Positions 9,549 to 17,946 of a DNA stretch of 64,000 bases are shown in pieces; positions within the stretch are counted from its first letter, which is position 1; every line of letters starts with the position of its first letter. Position numbers and translations under genes: made by a program. The notes beneath the pieces were generated by a model that was not told the DNA's origin, ran no database searches, and saw only the letters and a program-made list of their open reading frames with translations. The stretch comes from Xanthobacteraceae bacterium (GTDB lineage Bacteria > Pseudomonadota > Alphaproteobacteria > Rhizobiales > Xanthobacteraceae): the NCBI GenBank assembly GCA_029266425.1, contig JAQSWY010000003.1, positions 62,001 to 126,000 on the forward strand, read 5' to 3'.

Positions 9549-10063
9549 CGTGTCACTTCCACGTTTTGCGCGAAGGTCTCGATTTCCCAGTCTCCGCGGA
9601 TTTCGATCCGCGGCAGGTTCATGGCTGAGTCTCCGAGACGGGCGACGCCGGGCCGGGTGGAGAAGTACAGCTTGTTGCTGCTGGCGGCGGCGATCGTGAC
9701 GAAGATCAGGCAGAGCGCGACTTCTGTGCGATCCCCGGCCAGCACTCCCCGTTCGAGCACGAGGCCTGCATCGCGCAAGACCTGCACACTGTCGCTCTCC
9801 GCGTCGAGAAAGACGAGCCAGGCGGCCGACGCCGCCCTGAGGCCGGCGTTCTGCGCCGCGGCGACGCCACGACCTGGGCCCTCGATGATGCGAAAGCGCG
9901 AGTCGCGCGCCGTATAATCGCTGGTCCCGTCCGCCGATCCGTCATTGACGATGATCGCTTCCCAATCGCGTCGCGTCTGCTGCAACAGGGAGTCCGCAGC
10001 GGCCCCGAGGACGCTTTCCGCATTCTTCGCGGAGAAGACGATGGCGACGGCGGCGCCGGTCAT
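9545..10063 (-). CDS. Short glycosyltransferase-2-like protein, possibly truncated
   Basis: A 172-residue product. The first about 100 residues match the GT2 N-terminus (AIVFSAKNAESVL, VNDGSADGTSDY, AAAQNAGLRAASAAWLVFLDAE), but the usual DxD is FLDAESD and the acceptor-binding half is missing or replaced. Family members normally exceed 230 residues. It keeps an open frame and an ATGA overlap with the next gene, so it is still translated in line. It could be a decayed transferase kept for coupling, or a reduced enzyme. Confidence 0.65.
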   Translation of the reverse strand: MTGAAVAIVFSAKNAESVLGAAADSLLQQTRRDWEAIIVNDGSADGTSDYTARDSRFRIIEGPGRGVAAAQNAGLRAASAAWLVFLDAESDSVQVLRDAGLVLERGVLAGDRTEVALCLIFVTIAAASSNKLYFSTRPGVARLGDSAMNLPRIEIRGDWEIETFAQNVEVTR

Positions 10064-10149
10064 CGCCGGTGCGCCGCGTCAGACCGACCCATCCGGCAAG
10101 ATATGAAGCACGCAGCCGTCACGTTTCCGTCCCCACGGGTATGGTGATG

Positions 10150-11115
10150 CTAGGCGCTCATTGCCGTGTAGTCCGAGGTCAGCTGGCTCCTGAACCACTT
10201 CAAGGTCAGCGCGACGCCGCGCTCATAAGGGATGTGGCAGGTCCAGCCAGGCAGCACCCGGTTCGCGACGGTCAGGTCGGGCCGCCTGTTGGTGGGATCC
10301 TGGGGCACCGGATCGAGATGGGTGATGCGTGCGCCGGGGACCAGACGGCATATGTGACGCGCGACGTCGATCACCGGGATCTCGCGATCGTTGCCCACGT
10401 TGAGCGGCCGCCGATGCTCGATCGGATCGCGCCAGAAGAAGCGCTCCAGACCCTCCACGATGTCGTCGACGTAGCCCCAGCTCCGCGACTGCATGCCGTC
10501 GCCATAGATGGTGACCGGCCGGCCGTTCAGCGCCTGCATGATGAAGTTGGAGACCGCGCGGCCGTCATCCTCGCGGGTCCGCGGGCCATAGACGTTGAAC
10601 AGCCGCACCACGCGAACGTCGAGGCCGCGCATGCGCTGGCTCTCGAACAGGAACGCCTCGGTGCAGCGCTTGCTCTCATCGTAGGAGGAGCGTGGGCCGG
10701 TGCAGTCGACCGAGCCGCGATAGGATTCCGGTTGGGGCGAGACCAGCGGATCGCCATACACCTCGGAGGTCGAGGTGAAGCAAAAGCGGCCGCCGGGCAG
10801 AAGTAGATCGCGCAGGCGGAAGGCACCGAGTAGGTTGGCCGAGATTGTGCGCTCCGGCTCCTGCATGTACCAGGGCGGCGAGGCCGGCGAGGCGAGGTGA
10901 TAGACCTCGTCGAACATGCAGGGCGATTGGAAGCTCTCGACGTCCGAACGAACGAAGGTGAAGCGGGCGTCGCGGATATGGGCGAGGTTCTCCCGCAATC
11001 CAGTCCATAGGTTATCGACCACCACCAGACGCTCGACATCGCTGCGCTTCAGCAAGCGGTCGGCGAGATGCGATCCGATGAAACCGGCGCCGCCGGCAAG
11101 CAAGACCGATTTCAT
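10150..11115 (-). CDS. NAD-dependent nucleotide-sugar epimerase/dehydratase, UDP-xylose synthase-like
   Basis: A 321-residue extended short-chain dehydrogenase. The NAD motif GGAGFIGSHL is at residues 8-17, STSEVYG near 115-121, and the catalytic Tyr145/Lys149 pair in SSYDESKR. The segment EVYHLASPASP is typical of UDP-glucuronate decarboxylases (UXS), so conversion of UDP-glucuronate to UDP-xylose is the best guess; related epimerases cannot be excluded. It heads the polysaccharide operon. Its first codons and upstream region are partly duplicated at 11633-11721. Confidence 0.85.
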   Translation of the reverse strand: MKSVLLAGGAGFIGSHLADRLLKRSDVERLVVVDNLWTGLRENLAHIRDARFTFVRSDVESFQSPCMFDEVYHLASPASPPWYMQEPERTISANLLGAFRLRDLLLPGGRFCFTSTSEVYGDPLVSPQPESYRGSVDCTGPRSSYDESKRCTEAFLFESQRMRGLDVRVVRLFNVYGPRTREDDGRAVSNFIMQALNGRPVTIYGDGMQSRSWGYVDDIVEGLERFFWRDPIEHRRPLNVGNDREIPVIDVARHICRLVPGARITHLDPVPQDPTNRRPDLTVANRVLPGWTCHIPYERGVALTLKWFRSQLTSDYTAMSA

Positions 11116-11186
11116 GTTCCCTGCCCCCTATGAAATATCAAATGGCTTGAAGATCAGCGTCAGACGCCGACGTTTCCGAATCCTGC
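11099..11186. repeat. Direct repeat, copy 1: epimerase 5' end and leader
   Basis: This segment spans the first codons of the epimerase gene and about 70 bp of its upstream region. A diverged copy lies at 11633-11721 in the same orientation. Over the best 56 bp (11131-11186 against 11666-11721) I count 48 identities by eye. Confidence 0.75.
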
Positions 11187-11632
11187 AACGCGGAAGGTGG
11201 CGCTTCGAAGGGCGTGGGCCAGCTCGCCCATGAACCTTGCGCTATTTCCATCCGGTTTGATCAGGTCCAACGCCATCGCAAAGATCGGTCTCGTCATCCT
11301 GTCTACCTTTCAGATGGGGGTGCATCTTCATGCGCGACACGATCACCGCATCGCCATTGGATCGAACTCCAACAATTATAGTATCAATTCAGAGGTGAAC
11401 AATATCATGTATGTCCTTACCTTCATTCCAAGGATACAGTTTGGAATATAGCAGCGGTTACGTCGACATTGTGGCAATCAATGTGTCGGTGTGGACTTTG
11501 TTTGCAGGCTTCATTCTTGAATGTGAGATTTTAGTTGGTCAATTGGTCTCAACTGTCCCAGTTGGCGGGTTGCGATAAGCCTTGGCTACACGCCTTCCAG
11601 TGGCAGATCGTGGCTAGAGTCTTACTTGTCAA
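11187..11632. other. Gene-poor, AT-richer spacer between the two repeat copies
   Basis: About 450 bp with visibly lower GC than the surroundings, especially 11340-11560. No open frame here resembles a known protein. A short open frame at 11197-11451 has no recognisable motif and no convincing ribosome-binding site. It looks like eroded or acquired DNA. Confidence 0.5.
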
Positions 11633-11721
11633 AGCAAAACCGACCTCACGTTCCATGCCATATTATGCAATATCAGATGGCTCGAGGATCAGCGTCTGAA
11701 GCCGACGTTTCCGACACCTGC
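11633..11721. repeat. Direct repeat, copy 2: relic of an epimerase 5' end
   Basis: Read on the minus strand this copy has GTG AGG TCG GTT TTG CTT TGA, corresponding to the real gene's ATG AAA TCG GTC TTG CTT GCC. It is therefore a dead start of a second epimerase copy plus its leader, with the coding part deleted. Confidence 0.65.
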
Positions 11722-11806
11722 GCCAAGCTTCGCCATAACGACAACGGTCGTTTGATCGCAATTAGTATACTAACAAACTTCTGGCATGTCGGGGTATGCA
11801 TCGCAC

Positions 11807-12115
11807 CATCTCGACAAGGATGAAGCAACGATTGCCGCTGTCGCGTTTGTTGGCTTGGAGCACCGCATGGCGGGTTGTGCCGGAGCCTGAAAAGCTATCG
11901 AGCACAATGCTTTCGTCGCATGTCGCAAGATTGAATCGTATGAAGCAGAAGCTACAGTGGTTTGGGTGTATCAAACTCCCCTCAAAATCCCTCAGCAGGA
12001 GCATTGCATCCTGATTTGCGCCCAATTCTGAGTGGAACCACATCGTTGGGGCGTAACACCCTGCTTAACTTCCGAGAGAAATCTCCGGTCGCCCGTCACC
12101 GTTAGCGGCAAACCA
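11807..12115 (-). pseudogene. Relic of a site-specific DNA methyltransferase (Mod-like)
   Basis: The frame from 12043 down reads WFHSELGANQDAM, then VLDSFSGSGTTRHAVL (methyltransferase motif I, SAM binding, near 11872-11893) and GNRCFILVEM. This order is that of the C-terminal part of type III/adenine-specific methyltransferases. The directly preceding piece, RFLSEVKQGVTPQ at about 12058-12084, is in another frame, so there is a frameshift near 12045. The N-terminal half and the extreme C-terminus are gone. No restriction subunit is nearby. Confidence 0.7.
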
Positions 12116-12244
12116 GAGTCTATTCTATTCAGCCTCTGAACCCTGAAGACCGCGGTGAAGGCAGTCACTCGCGACCAGGTCGCATTCCAAGCCGGCAAAA
12201 ATGCCTTAGCATCTGGTACGCAGCCTTGAGCGGAGCCAGCGAGA

Positions 12245-12853
12245 ATGAGCCTTACAAGCACTCCCGATCGGTCAAACCCGTGGCAAACACTGGAAACCCG
12301 ACGCTTCTATGAGTCCCCCTACCTCGACATGGAGGAGGACACGGTGCTCCATCGATCGGGCTGCACTCACCCTTACACCGCTGCCCGCTTTCGGGTGCAC
12401 GGCATTGCTGTCGTCCCCATCCTTTGCGATGGCTCCACACGATTGATCGGCCAATACCGCTATCTGGCGAAGCAGTTCACATGGGAGTTGCCGCGCGGGT
12501 CCGACCCCACGTCAATCCCAGCAATCGAGACGGCGAAGCGCGAACTGGCGGAGGAGACAGGACTTCGGGAGGGAAAGTGGCTCGAATTGTTCCGCCCTCT
12601 CGCCTCCCCCGGCATCACGGATGAGCGCGCGCCCTGCTTCGTCGCGTGGGAGCTTGATGAGACCGAACCGACAGCGCATCCGGAGGAAGTGTTGACCATC
12701 TGCCGTATCCCCTTTCGGGATGCAGTCACCGCGGCTGCGGACGGCACCATCTGCGACGCTGTCAGCATCGCGGCTATTCTCGCCCTGTACGCCAGATTGC
12801 TCCGGGGAGACCTGCCTCAGGATCTCCTGACGACCTTGCGGGGACAGATCTAG
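12245..12853 (+). CDS. NUDIX hydrolase, ADP-ribose pyrophosphatase-like
   Basis: A 202-residue protein with the core of the Nudix box, RELAEETGL, preceded by LPRG. The first Glu of the canonical G-x5-E is replaced by Ile when Gly and Arg are kept in register. These enzymes hydrolyse nucleoside diphosphates linked to another moiety with Mg2+. The flanks (VPILCDGSTRLIGQYRY, HPEEVL) resemble ADP-sugar pyrophosphatases. It is the only intact gene between the methyltransferase relic and the ParA relic. Confidence 0.85.
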   Translation: MSLTSTPDRSNPWQTLETRRFYESPYLDMEEDTVLHRSGCTHPYTAARFRVHGIAVVPILCDGSTRLIGQYRYLAKQFTWELPRGSDPTSIPAIETAKRELAEETGLREGKWLELFRPLASPGITDERAPCFVAWELDETEPTAHPEEVLTICRIPFRDAVTAAADGTICDAVSIAAILALYARLLRGDLPQDLLTTLRGQI

Positions 12854-12898
12854 CCTCTCCGGATCCGCCCCACCGAGCGAACGACCATAAGGAGAGCA

Positions 12899-13078
12899 AT
12901 GGGTCCGACAGGCGGACCAACGATGACACTCAAGATTGCGTGCCTCGGGCGCAAAGACGGGGCAGGCAAATCTACACCCGCCCGGCTAATCCGCGATCAT
13001 GATGCTCGGCAAAAGGACATCATTCGAGTGGACCGTCAATCGCACCACTCAGAACATCGAACCCAGAATTGGTTGTGA
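12899..13078 (+). pseudogene. ParA-like partition ATPase, N-terminal relic
   Basis: A 59-codon frame with a good ribosome site (AAGGAGAGCA before the ATG). Residues 9-33 (MTLKIACLGRKDGAGKST and following ARLI) resemble the deviant Walker A start of plasmid ParA proteins, where KGGxGKST is usual. The rest ends after VDRQ at a stop, so almost all of the ATPase is missing. It lies directly before the att-like site and integrase pseudogene, which suggests a remnant of a mobile element. Confidence 0.45.
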
Positions 13079-13130
13079 GGTCATTCGCCATCCCTTCCGG
13101 AATCTCTCCAAGACTCGCATCCAAATGACA

Positions 13131-13194
13131 TGATAAATATATGAAATCACTGGCGAATTTTTCTGGTGTGGACGACGGGAGGAAAACCCAAGCC
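13131..13194. mobile_element. Degenerate attachment-like site, copy of the tRNA-Leu 3' end
   Basis: This stretch aligns with 57177-57244, the 3' end and downstream flank of tRNA-Leu, in the same orientation. I count about 51 of 68 aligned columns identical by hand. The best block (CTGGTG, one mismatch, GGACGACGGGA) has 17 of 18 bases the same. It lies about 95 bp before the integrase pseudogene. Confidence 0.6.
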
Positions 13195-13287
13195 GCCGCA
13201 AACCGTTGCAAGCACTTCAGAGCGTTGCAGTTACTCGTTCCGTCCCGCACACTGTCCCGAAATCCGTCCCGAAATGGAGCTGGAAAC

Positions 13288-14983
13288 GTGGCGCGGGAGC
13301 AGGTCAATTTGCAGTTCAAGCGAGGCCGCTACTACGCCCGCCTCGGCGTTCCGGTGAAGCTCCGTGAGATCATTGGAAAGCGCGAACTGATTATAGCGCT
13401 CGGCGCAGACAAGAGCCCAGGCGCTCGCGCGATTTCGTGCGGCCATGGGACAGATGCAAGCTGAAATTGAGGGCGCTCGCAAGCGCTTCGCCGAGCCGAA
13501 GCCGCTGGGCATCGCCGTCTCCCCCAATCGCCAACTCACCCCGGCCGAGATCGCCTATAAGCACCTTCAGAGCCTAATCGCGTTCGATGAGGAAATCCGG
13601 AACACCGGCTCGCCATTAGCGAGCGGAGGCCCGGATGAAAATTATGTGCAGCAGCTTCGCGACATCGCTGCCGGACGAATTCCCAACCCGTTGCCGGGAC
13701 CGATACGTGTCGCGTTCAACAAATCCCGCCCGAACGTTGCGCCGAAGGATGAGATTGCAACGTTGCGTGCGCTCGCTCGCGCGGAGCTTGTCGCCATCGA
13801 CATCGACATGCACATAGACGAGGGACACATCCCTCCGCCCATTTCCGGCTGAACTCATTCCGCCAAGGTCTGAATCAAAGTCTGAGCGTTCCGCCCGTAT
13901 CCTCTGCGGCGACTCAATAAAGTCGCTGAGCCAACTGCTTCCGCGCTTCCTGCGTGAGCGCCAGCCGACACCGGCGACGGCGCGAGAGTACGAGGTAACG
14001 GTCCGCCAATTCGAAGAGCTATCAGAGCGCACATTCGCTATCCATGAGATCACGCGCCGGCACGTCCATCGGTTTAAGGATCGCCTGCTGGAGGTGCCAT
14101 CGAGCGCCACCAAACGGTTCCCGAGCCTGCCGCTCTCCGAAACGGCCGAGGCCAACAGGAAGCGGGCAAAGCCCTACCCCACGCTTGAGCCGAAGACGAT
14201 CAATGACAAGGCGCTCGCGCGCCTCCATGGGCTTCTGAATTGGGCAGTGCGGCAGGACATCATTCCCGATAATCCCGCCACCGGCGTGAAGGCCGAAATG
14301 ACCGGCGGAACAGCGAAGACACCTCCCCGCGTCCCCTTCGCGCCGGGTGACCTTACGAAGCTGTTTGCGCCTCGCCTGTTCGCGCCCGAAGGCGAGTTCG
14401 GCGAAGCCCAATGGGCAATGCTGATCGGCCTGTTTGCTGGCCTGCGGCCTTCGGAAAGCGCTCAGATGCGCCTGGACTCGGTCCGACGCGAGCGCGGCGT
14501 GCTCTGCTTTGTCGTCGAGGAAGAGACCAAGACCGAAGGCAGCCGCCGCATCGTGCCCGTTCATAGCACTCTCATGGCCTTGAGCTTCGAAAGCTTTATC
14601 GCGCGGCTGCGAGAAGCGGGTACGACACATTTGTTTCCAAAATGGTACGCAGACGGCATGCAGGCCAAGGCGCGCGCCCGCACCAACGGCAAAGACACGC
14701 TTAATCAGTATTTCCCGCGTTTCATTCCCGACGGTTCAACGTGACCTATCTTAAAAACGCAGGAGTCACGGATGGTCGGAAGGACTTCTACAGCTTCCGC
14801 CACACCTTCAAGACCGGCTTGTCGTCTGCGGGCGTCGATCGCGGCCTAATGGACCAGCTTTGCGGCCATAGGGACGGCTCAGCGGGCTCCGTCTATATTC
14901 ACAGCGTCTCGGTCGAGGCGCTGCGAGATGCCGTGGAGCGGCTGCAATTCGACGGCTTTGACGCTGAAAAGCTAAAGAAGTGA
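13288..14983 (+). pseudogene. Phage/island tyrosine recombinase, disrupted by three frameshifts
   Basis: The protein can be pieced together across frames. The N-terminal part begins at GTG 13288 (REQVNLQFKRGRYYARLGV). A second frame runs 13445-13852, and a third runs about 13863-14744 with the core-binding domain (ARILCGDSIKSLSQLLPRF) and the catalytic Arg in AGLRPSES and Lys in EETKTEGSRR. A fourth frame runs 14741-14983 with YSFRHTF, the CGHRDGSAG box and the Tyr nucleophile in SVYIHSVS. The first His of HxxR is Tyr here. Breaks fall near 13440, 13855 and 14742. The enzyme is dead as encoded. Confidence 0.85.
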
Positions 14984-15065
14984 AAGCGCCTATGGCCAGC
15001 GAAGTATAGCTCCGGCCTGCGCCAGAAGCTGACACTCGTCTCTATCCCGGAAGCGGACAAACAGA

Positions 15066-15905
15066 CTAGATCGCTCCAACTCGCTCCGCGCAGCTGCGCA
15101 GTACTTCTTCGCTCTCGACCGCCCACCAGTTGTTCGAGAAGATTTCAATCTCGGCATGGCCAGCAAACCCCGCCGCGGCGATGCCCCGAAGCATCGAGGA
15201 AAGGTCGATGACCCCGTCGCCTATCATGCCGCGGTCCATCAGAAGATCGGTCGTCGGCACCAGCCAGTCGCAGATGTGAAACGCGGCAATGCGCTGGCTG
15301 CACCCGGCGCGGTCGATGTCGCTCCTCAGCCGCGGGTCCCACCAGACGTGATAGGCGTCGATCGCGACGCCAATTCCTCCTTCACCGTCCGGATCGAGTC
15401 GATCGCATATGTCGAGGGCCTGGCTGAGCGTGTTTATGCAGCAGCGGTCGGCAGCATACATTGGATGGAGCGGCTCGATCGCCAAGGCGACCCGCAACCG
15501 GCGCGCCTCTTCCAGCAGGCGCGCGAGACCATCCTCCACTTGTGTGCGGGCACCGTCGAGATCGCGGCTATCCGTGGGCAACCCACCTGCGACGATCACG
15601 AAGCAGGCGGCACCAAGCTCGGCCGCATCGGAGATCGCGCGGCAGTTCTCCTCATATTGGGCGCGACGCCGCTCCGGTGTGTCGGCGGGAATGGCCGAGC
15701 TGCGGCAATAGCCGGAAACCGCGAGCCCCGCGTCGCGAATGTGCCGGGCAATCGCGCACACATCGCTGCCCTCGATCTCTCGCCGCCACGGAGCGATGGC
15801 GCCAAAGCCGTGGCGCGCAACGGCATCGATCACCTGACCGATCGGCGCCTTGTAGCCGAGCGTCGCGGTATTGATCGAGCAGCGATCCGGTGTCAGCACG
15901 GTCAC
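15066..15905 (-). CDS. Sugar-phosphate isomerase/epimerase-like TIM-barrel protein
   Basis: A 279-residue xylose-isomerase-like TIM barrel. Metal-ligand type motifs are AIEPLHPMYAADR, VAIDAYHVWWDP, AAFHICDW and HAEIEIFSNNWW. Such proteins isomerise or epimerise sugars, or dehydrate shikimate-type substrates (3-dehydroshikimate dehydratase is in the same fold family). The GTG at 15905 overlaps the stop of the upstream gene as GTGA, the pattern seen at every junction of this operon, so longer starts are rejected. It is the last gene of the TetR-controlled minus-strand operon beginning at 19532. Confidence 0.85.
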   Translation of the reverse strand: MTVLTPDRCSINTATLGYKAPIGQVIDAVARHGFGAIAPWRREIEGSDVCAIARHIRDAGLAVSGYCRSSAIPADTPERRRAQYEENCRAISDAAELGAACFVIVAGGLPTDSRDLDGARTQVEDGLARLLEEARRLRVALAIEPLHPMYAADRCCINTLSQALDICDRLDPDGEGGIGVAIDAYHVWWDPRLRSDIDRAGCSQRIAAFHICDWLVPTTDLLMDRGMIGDGVIDLSSMLRGIAAAGFAGHAEIEIFSNNWWAVESEEVLRSCAERVGAI

Positions 15906-16732
15906 GCCCCGATGCCGAAGAAAGCGCACACCGCATCGACCTGTCCCTGCAGCATATGAATGCCGGAATGGGTGCCGCAACCGCGCCGTGAGGCTTCTTC
16001 GAGCAACGGCGTGACGCTCGGCTTCAGGATGATGTCGACGACTAGTGTGGAGGGCGAGAGGCTGTCGACGCGGAGGGGGAAAGGATCGGCCGGAGCCATG
16101 CCGACTGAGGTGCAGTTCACCGCCACGTCGAAGCCAATCGGGTCAGGCTCGCCATATTCGACCGCCACATCCGGCGAGACACGGCGCAACTCCTCGGCGA
16201 TATTCTCGGCGCGACGGCGATCGATATCAAACAGGCGGATTGCTGCCGGCGCCTCATCGAGTACGGCATGGGCGACGGCCCGTCCCGCTCCGCCCAAACC
16301 GATGATCAGTACGCGCCGACCCGCCAATTCATGGCCGCGCTCACGCAGGCCACGTACGAAGCCGATGCCGTCGAAATTGTCCCCGAGAAGGCGTCCATTC
16401 TGCTTGCGGATGACATTGACGGCGCCGATGCGTGCACCCATCGCGCCGACCTCGTCGACCAGTTCCAACGCGGCGACCTTGTGCGGGACGGTGATGATCA
16501 GACCGTCGAAATTCTGCGTCGCGCGGAAAACCTCAATGACCGCCGCGAGATCCGGCGGCGCAACGTGCAACGGCACGAGAACCGCTTCCGCGCCGCGCCT
16601 GCGGAAGGCGGAGTTGAACAGCCGTGGTGAGGCGACCTGCCCAATCGGATCGCCCAGGATGGCGTAGACCCGCGTCGCGCCCGACAACGGGAGCGGAAAT
16701 CCGGGCGCTTCGTCGATGCCGGGCCCGCTCAC
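15902..16732 (-). CDS. Shikimate/quinate dehydrogenase-like protein
   Basis: A 276-residue AroE-family protein. The substrate motif reads GDPIGQVASP, with Val33 in place of the first Ser of the HSxSP signature. The catalytic Lys85 is present in TVPHK, DNFDG stands for NTDG, and the dinucleotide motif GLGGAGRA is at 145-152. AroE reduces 3-dehydroshikimate with NADPH. The altered pocket and the catabolic setting suggest a different hydroxy-acid or quinate-type substrate rather than the biosynthetic enzyme. It starts at GTG, overlapping the previous stop (GTGA). Confidence 0.85.
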   Translation of the reverse strand: MSGPGIDEAPGFPLPLSGATRVYAILGDPIGQVASPRLFNSAFRRRGAEAVLVPLHVAPPDLAAVIEVFRATQNFDGLIITVPHKVAALELVDEVGAMGARIGAVNVIRKQNGRLLGDNFDGIGFVRGLRERGHELAGRRVLIIGLGGAGRAVAHAVLDEAPAAIRLFDIDRRRAENIAEELRRVSPDVAVEYGEPDPIGFDVAVNCTSVGMAPADPFPLRVDSLSPSTLVVDIILKPSVTPLLEEASRRGCGTHSGIHMLQGQVDAVCAFFGIGA

Positions 16733-17946
16733 GCTTCGACCCCGCGCACCGACAGGACCGTGCGCATGCGATGCACCGCCTTCTCCGGATCCCGCAAGAG
16801 GCCCGTGGCATCGGCCATGCGGAAGATTTCCGCAAGATGCACCGTCGAACGGGCGCTCTCCAGGCCTCCGGCCATGGTGAAATGATTTTGATGGCCGTTG
16901 AGATAAGCCATGAACACGACGCCGGTCTTGTAGAACTGGGTCGGTGCGGCGAAGAGGTGCCGCGCCAGCGCCTCGGTCGGCTTGAGGATCGCGCGATAGC
17001 CATCGAGGTCATTCGCCGCGAGCTTTCCGAGGCCAACGGAGGCAGCCGGCGCTATGGCGTCGAAAGCGCCGAGAAGAGCGTGCGAATGCCCCCCCTCGTC
17101 TCCCTCGATAAGGGCGACGTAGTTGAAATCGTCGCCGGTATACATCTTCACGCCCGCCGGCAGGCGGCGGCGCAAGGAGATCTCGTGAGCGGCGTCGAGC
17201 AGCGAGATCTTGATGCCGTCCACCTTGGCAGCGTGATCGTCGATGATGCCGGCGACGACGTCCATCGCCGCGCCAACATCCGCGTCTCCCCAATAGCAGG
17301 CCAGGGCCGGATCGAACATCTCGCCGAGCCAATGGAGCACCACGGGCTGGCGCACCTGGCGCAGCAGGCGGTCATAGACCGCGATGTAATCGTCCGGCCC
17401 GCGCGCAACCTTCGCCAGCGCGCGCGAGGCCATCAGCACGATGCGGCTGCCGGTGGCTTCGATCGCCTCGATCTGCTCCTCATAGGCGCGTACCACGTCG
17501 TCGAGCGTGCGTGCATCGGCGGGAGCCAGCTGGTCGGTGCCGCACCCGGAGGCCACGAGGCGCCCGGGTCCTGCCGCCGCGCTGGTGCGACGGATGAGTT
17601 CCAGCGCCGTCGGCCAATCGATGCCCATGCCGCGCTGTGCGGTGTCCATGGCCTCGGCAATGCCGAGCCCGAGGCTCCACAAGTGCTCGCGGAAGGCGAG
17701 TGTACGGTCCCAGTCGATCGCCGAGGACAGCCAGGGATCGCCGGCAGCAAGCGGATCGACGACCACATGGCCGGCGGCATAGGCGATGCGCGAGAACGGC
17801 CGCTCAGGCGAGCGCGCCACGATCGGGGTGCCTGTCACCCGATAAGTCTCGAGCAACCCGCCTCGCTTCGGAAGCGACAGGCTGAGGCGAGATGTGTCGG
17901 AAGTCGTGGCGAAGGTCATGGCGCGCTCCGGATGGATGAGGGTCAC
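16729..17946 (-). CDS. DUF993 family protein, DHDPS-like TIM barrel
   Basis: About 405 residues. It matches my memory of the DUF993 family, which is annotated as dihydrodipicolinate-synthase-like. Conserved-looking segments are RPFSRIAYAAGHVVVDP, WDRTLAFREHLWSLGLGIAEAMDTAQRG, KVDGIKISLLDAAHE and MYTGDDFNYV (a Lys and Tyr as expected for a class I aldolase barrel). The reaction is unknown. A GTG at 17946 gives a GTGA overlap with the CoA-transferase gene, as at the next two junctions; an ATG at 17919 is the alternative. It probably cleaves or condenses an intermediate between the transferase and the dehydrogenase. Confidence 0.82.
   Translation of the reverse strand: MTLIHPERAMTFATTSDTSRLSLSLPKRGGLLETYRVTGTPIVARSPERPFSRIAYAAGHVVVDPLAAGDPWLSSAIDWDRTLAFREHLWSLGLGIAEAMDTAQRGMGIDWPTALELIRRTSAAAGPGRLVASGCGTDQLAPADARTLDDVVRAYEEQIEAIEATGSRIVLMASRALAKVARGPDDYIAVYDRLLRQVRQPVVLHWLGEMFDPALACYWGDADVGAAMDVVAGIIDDHAAKVDGIKISLLDAAHEISLRRRLPAGVKMYTGDDFNYVALIEGDEGGHSHALLGAFDAIAPAASVGLGKLAANDLDGYRAILKPTEALARHLFAAPTQFYKTGVVFMAYLNGHQNHFTMAGGLESARSTVHLAEIFRMADATGLLRDPEKAVHRMRTVLSVRGVEA

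Noticed and set aside
14741-14983. A separate short recombinase gene starting with a GTGA overlap
   Set aside because: It is simply the C-terminal catalytic end of the broken integrase in another frame, not an independent gene.
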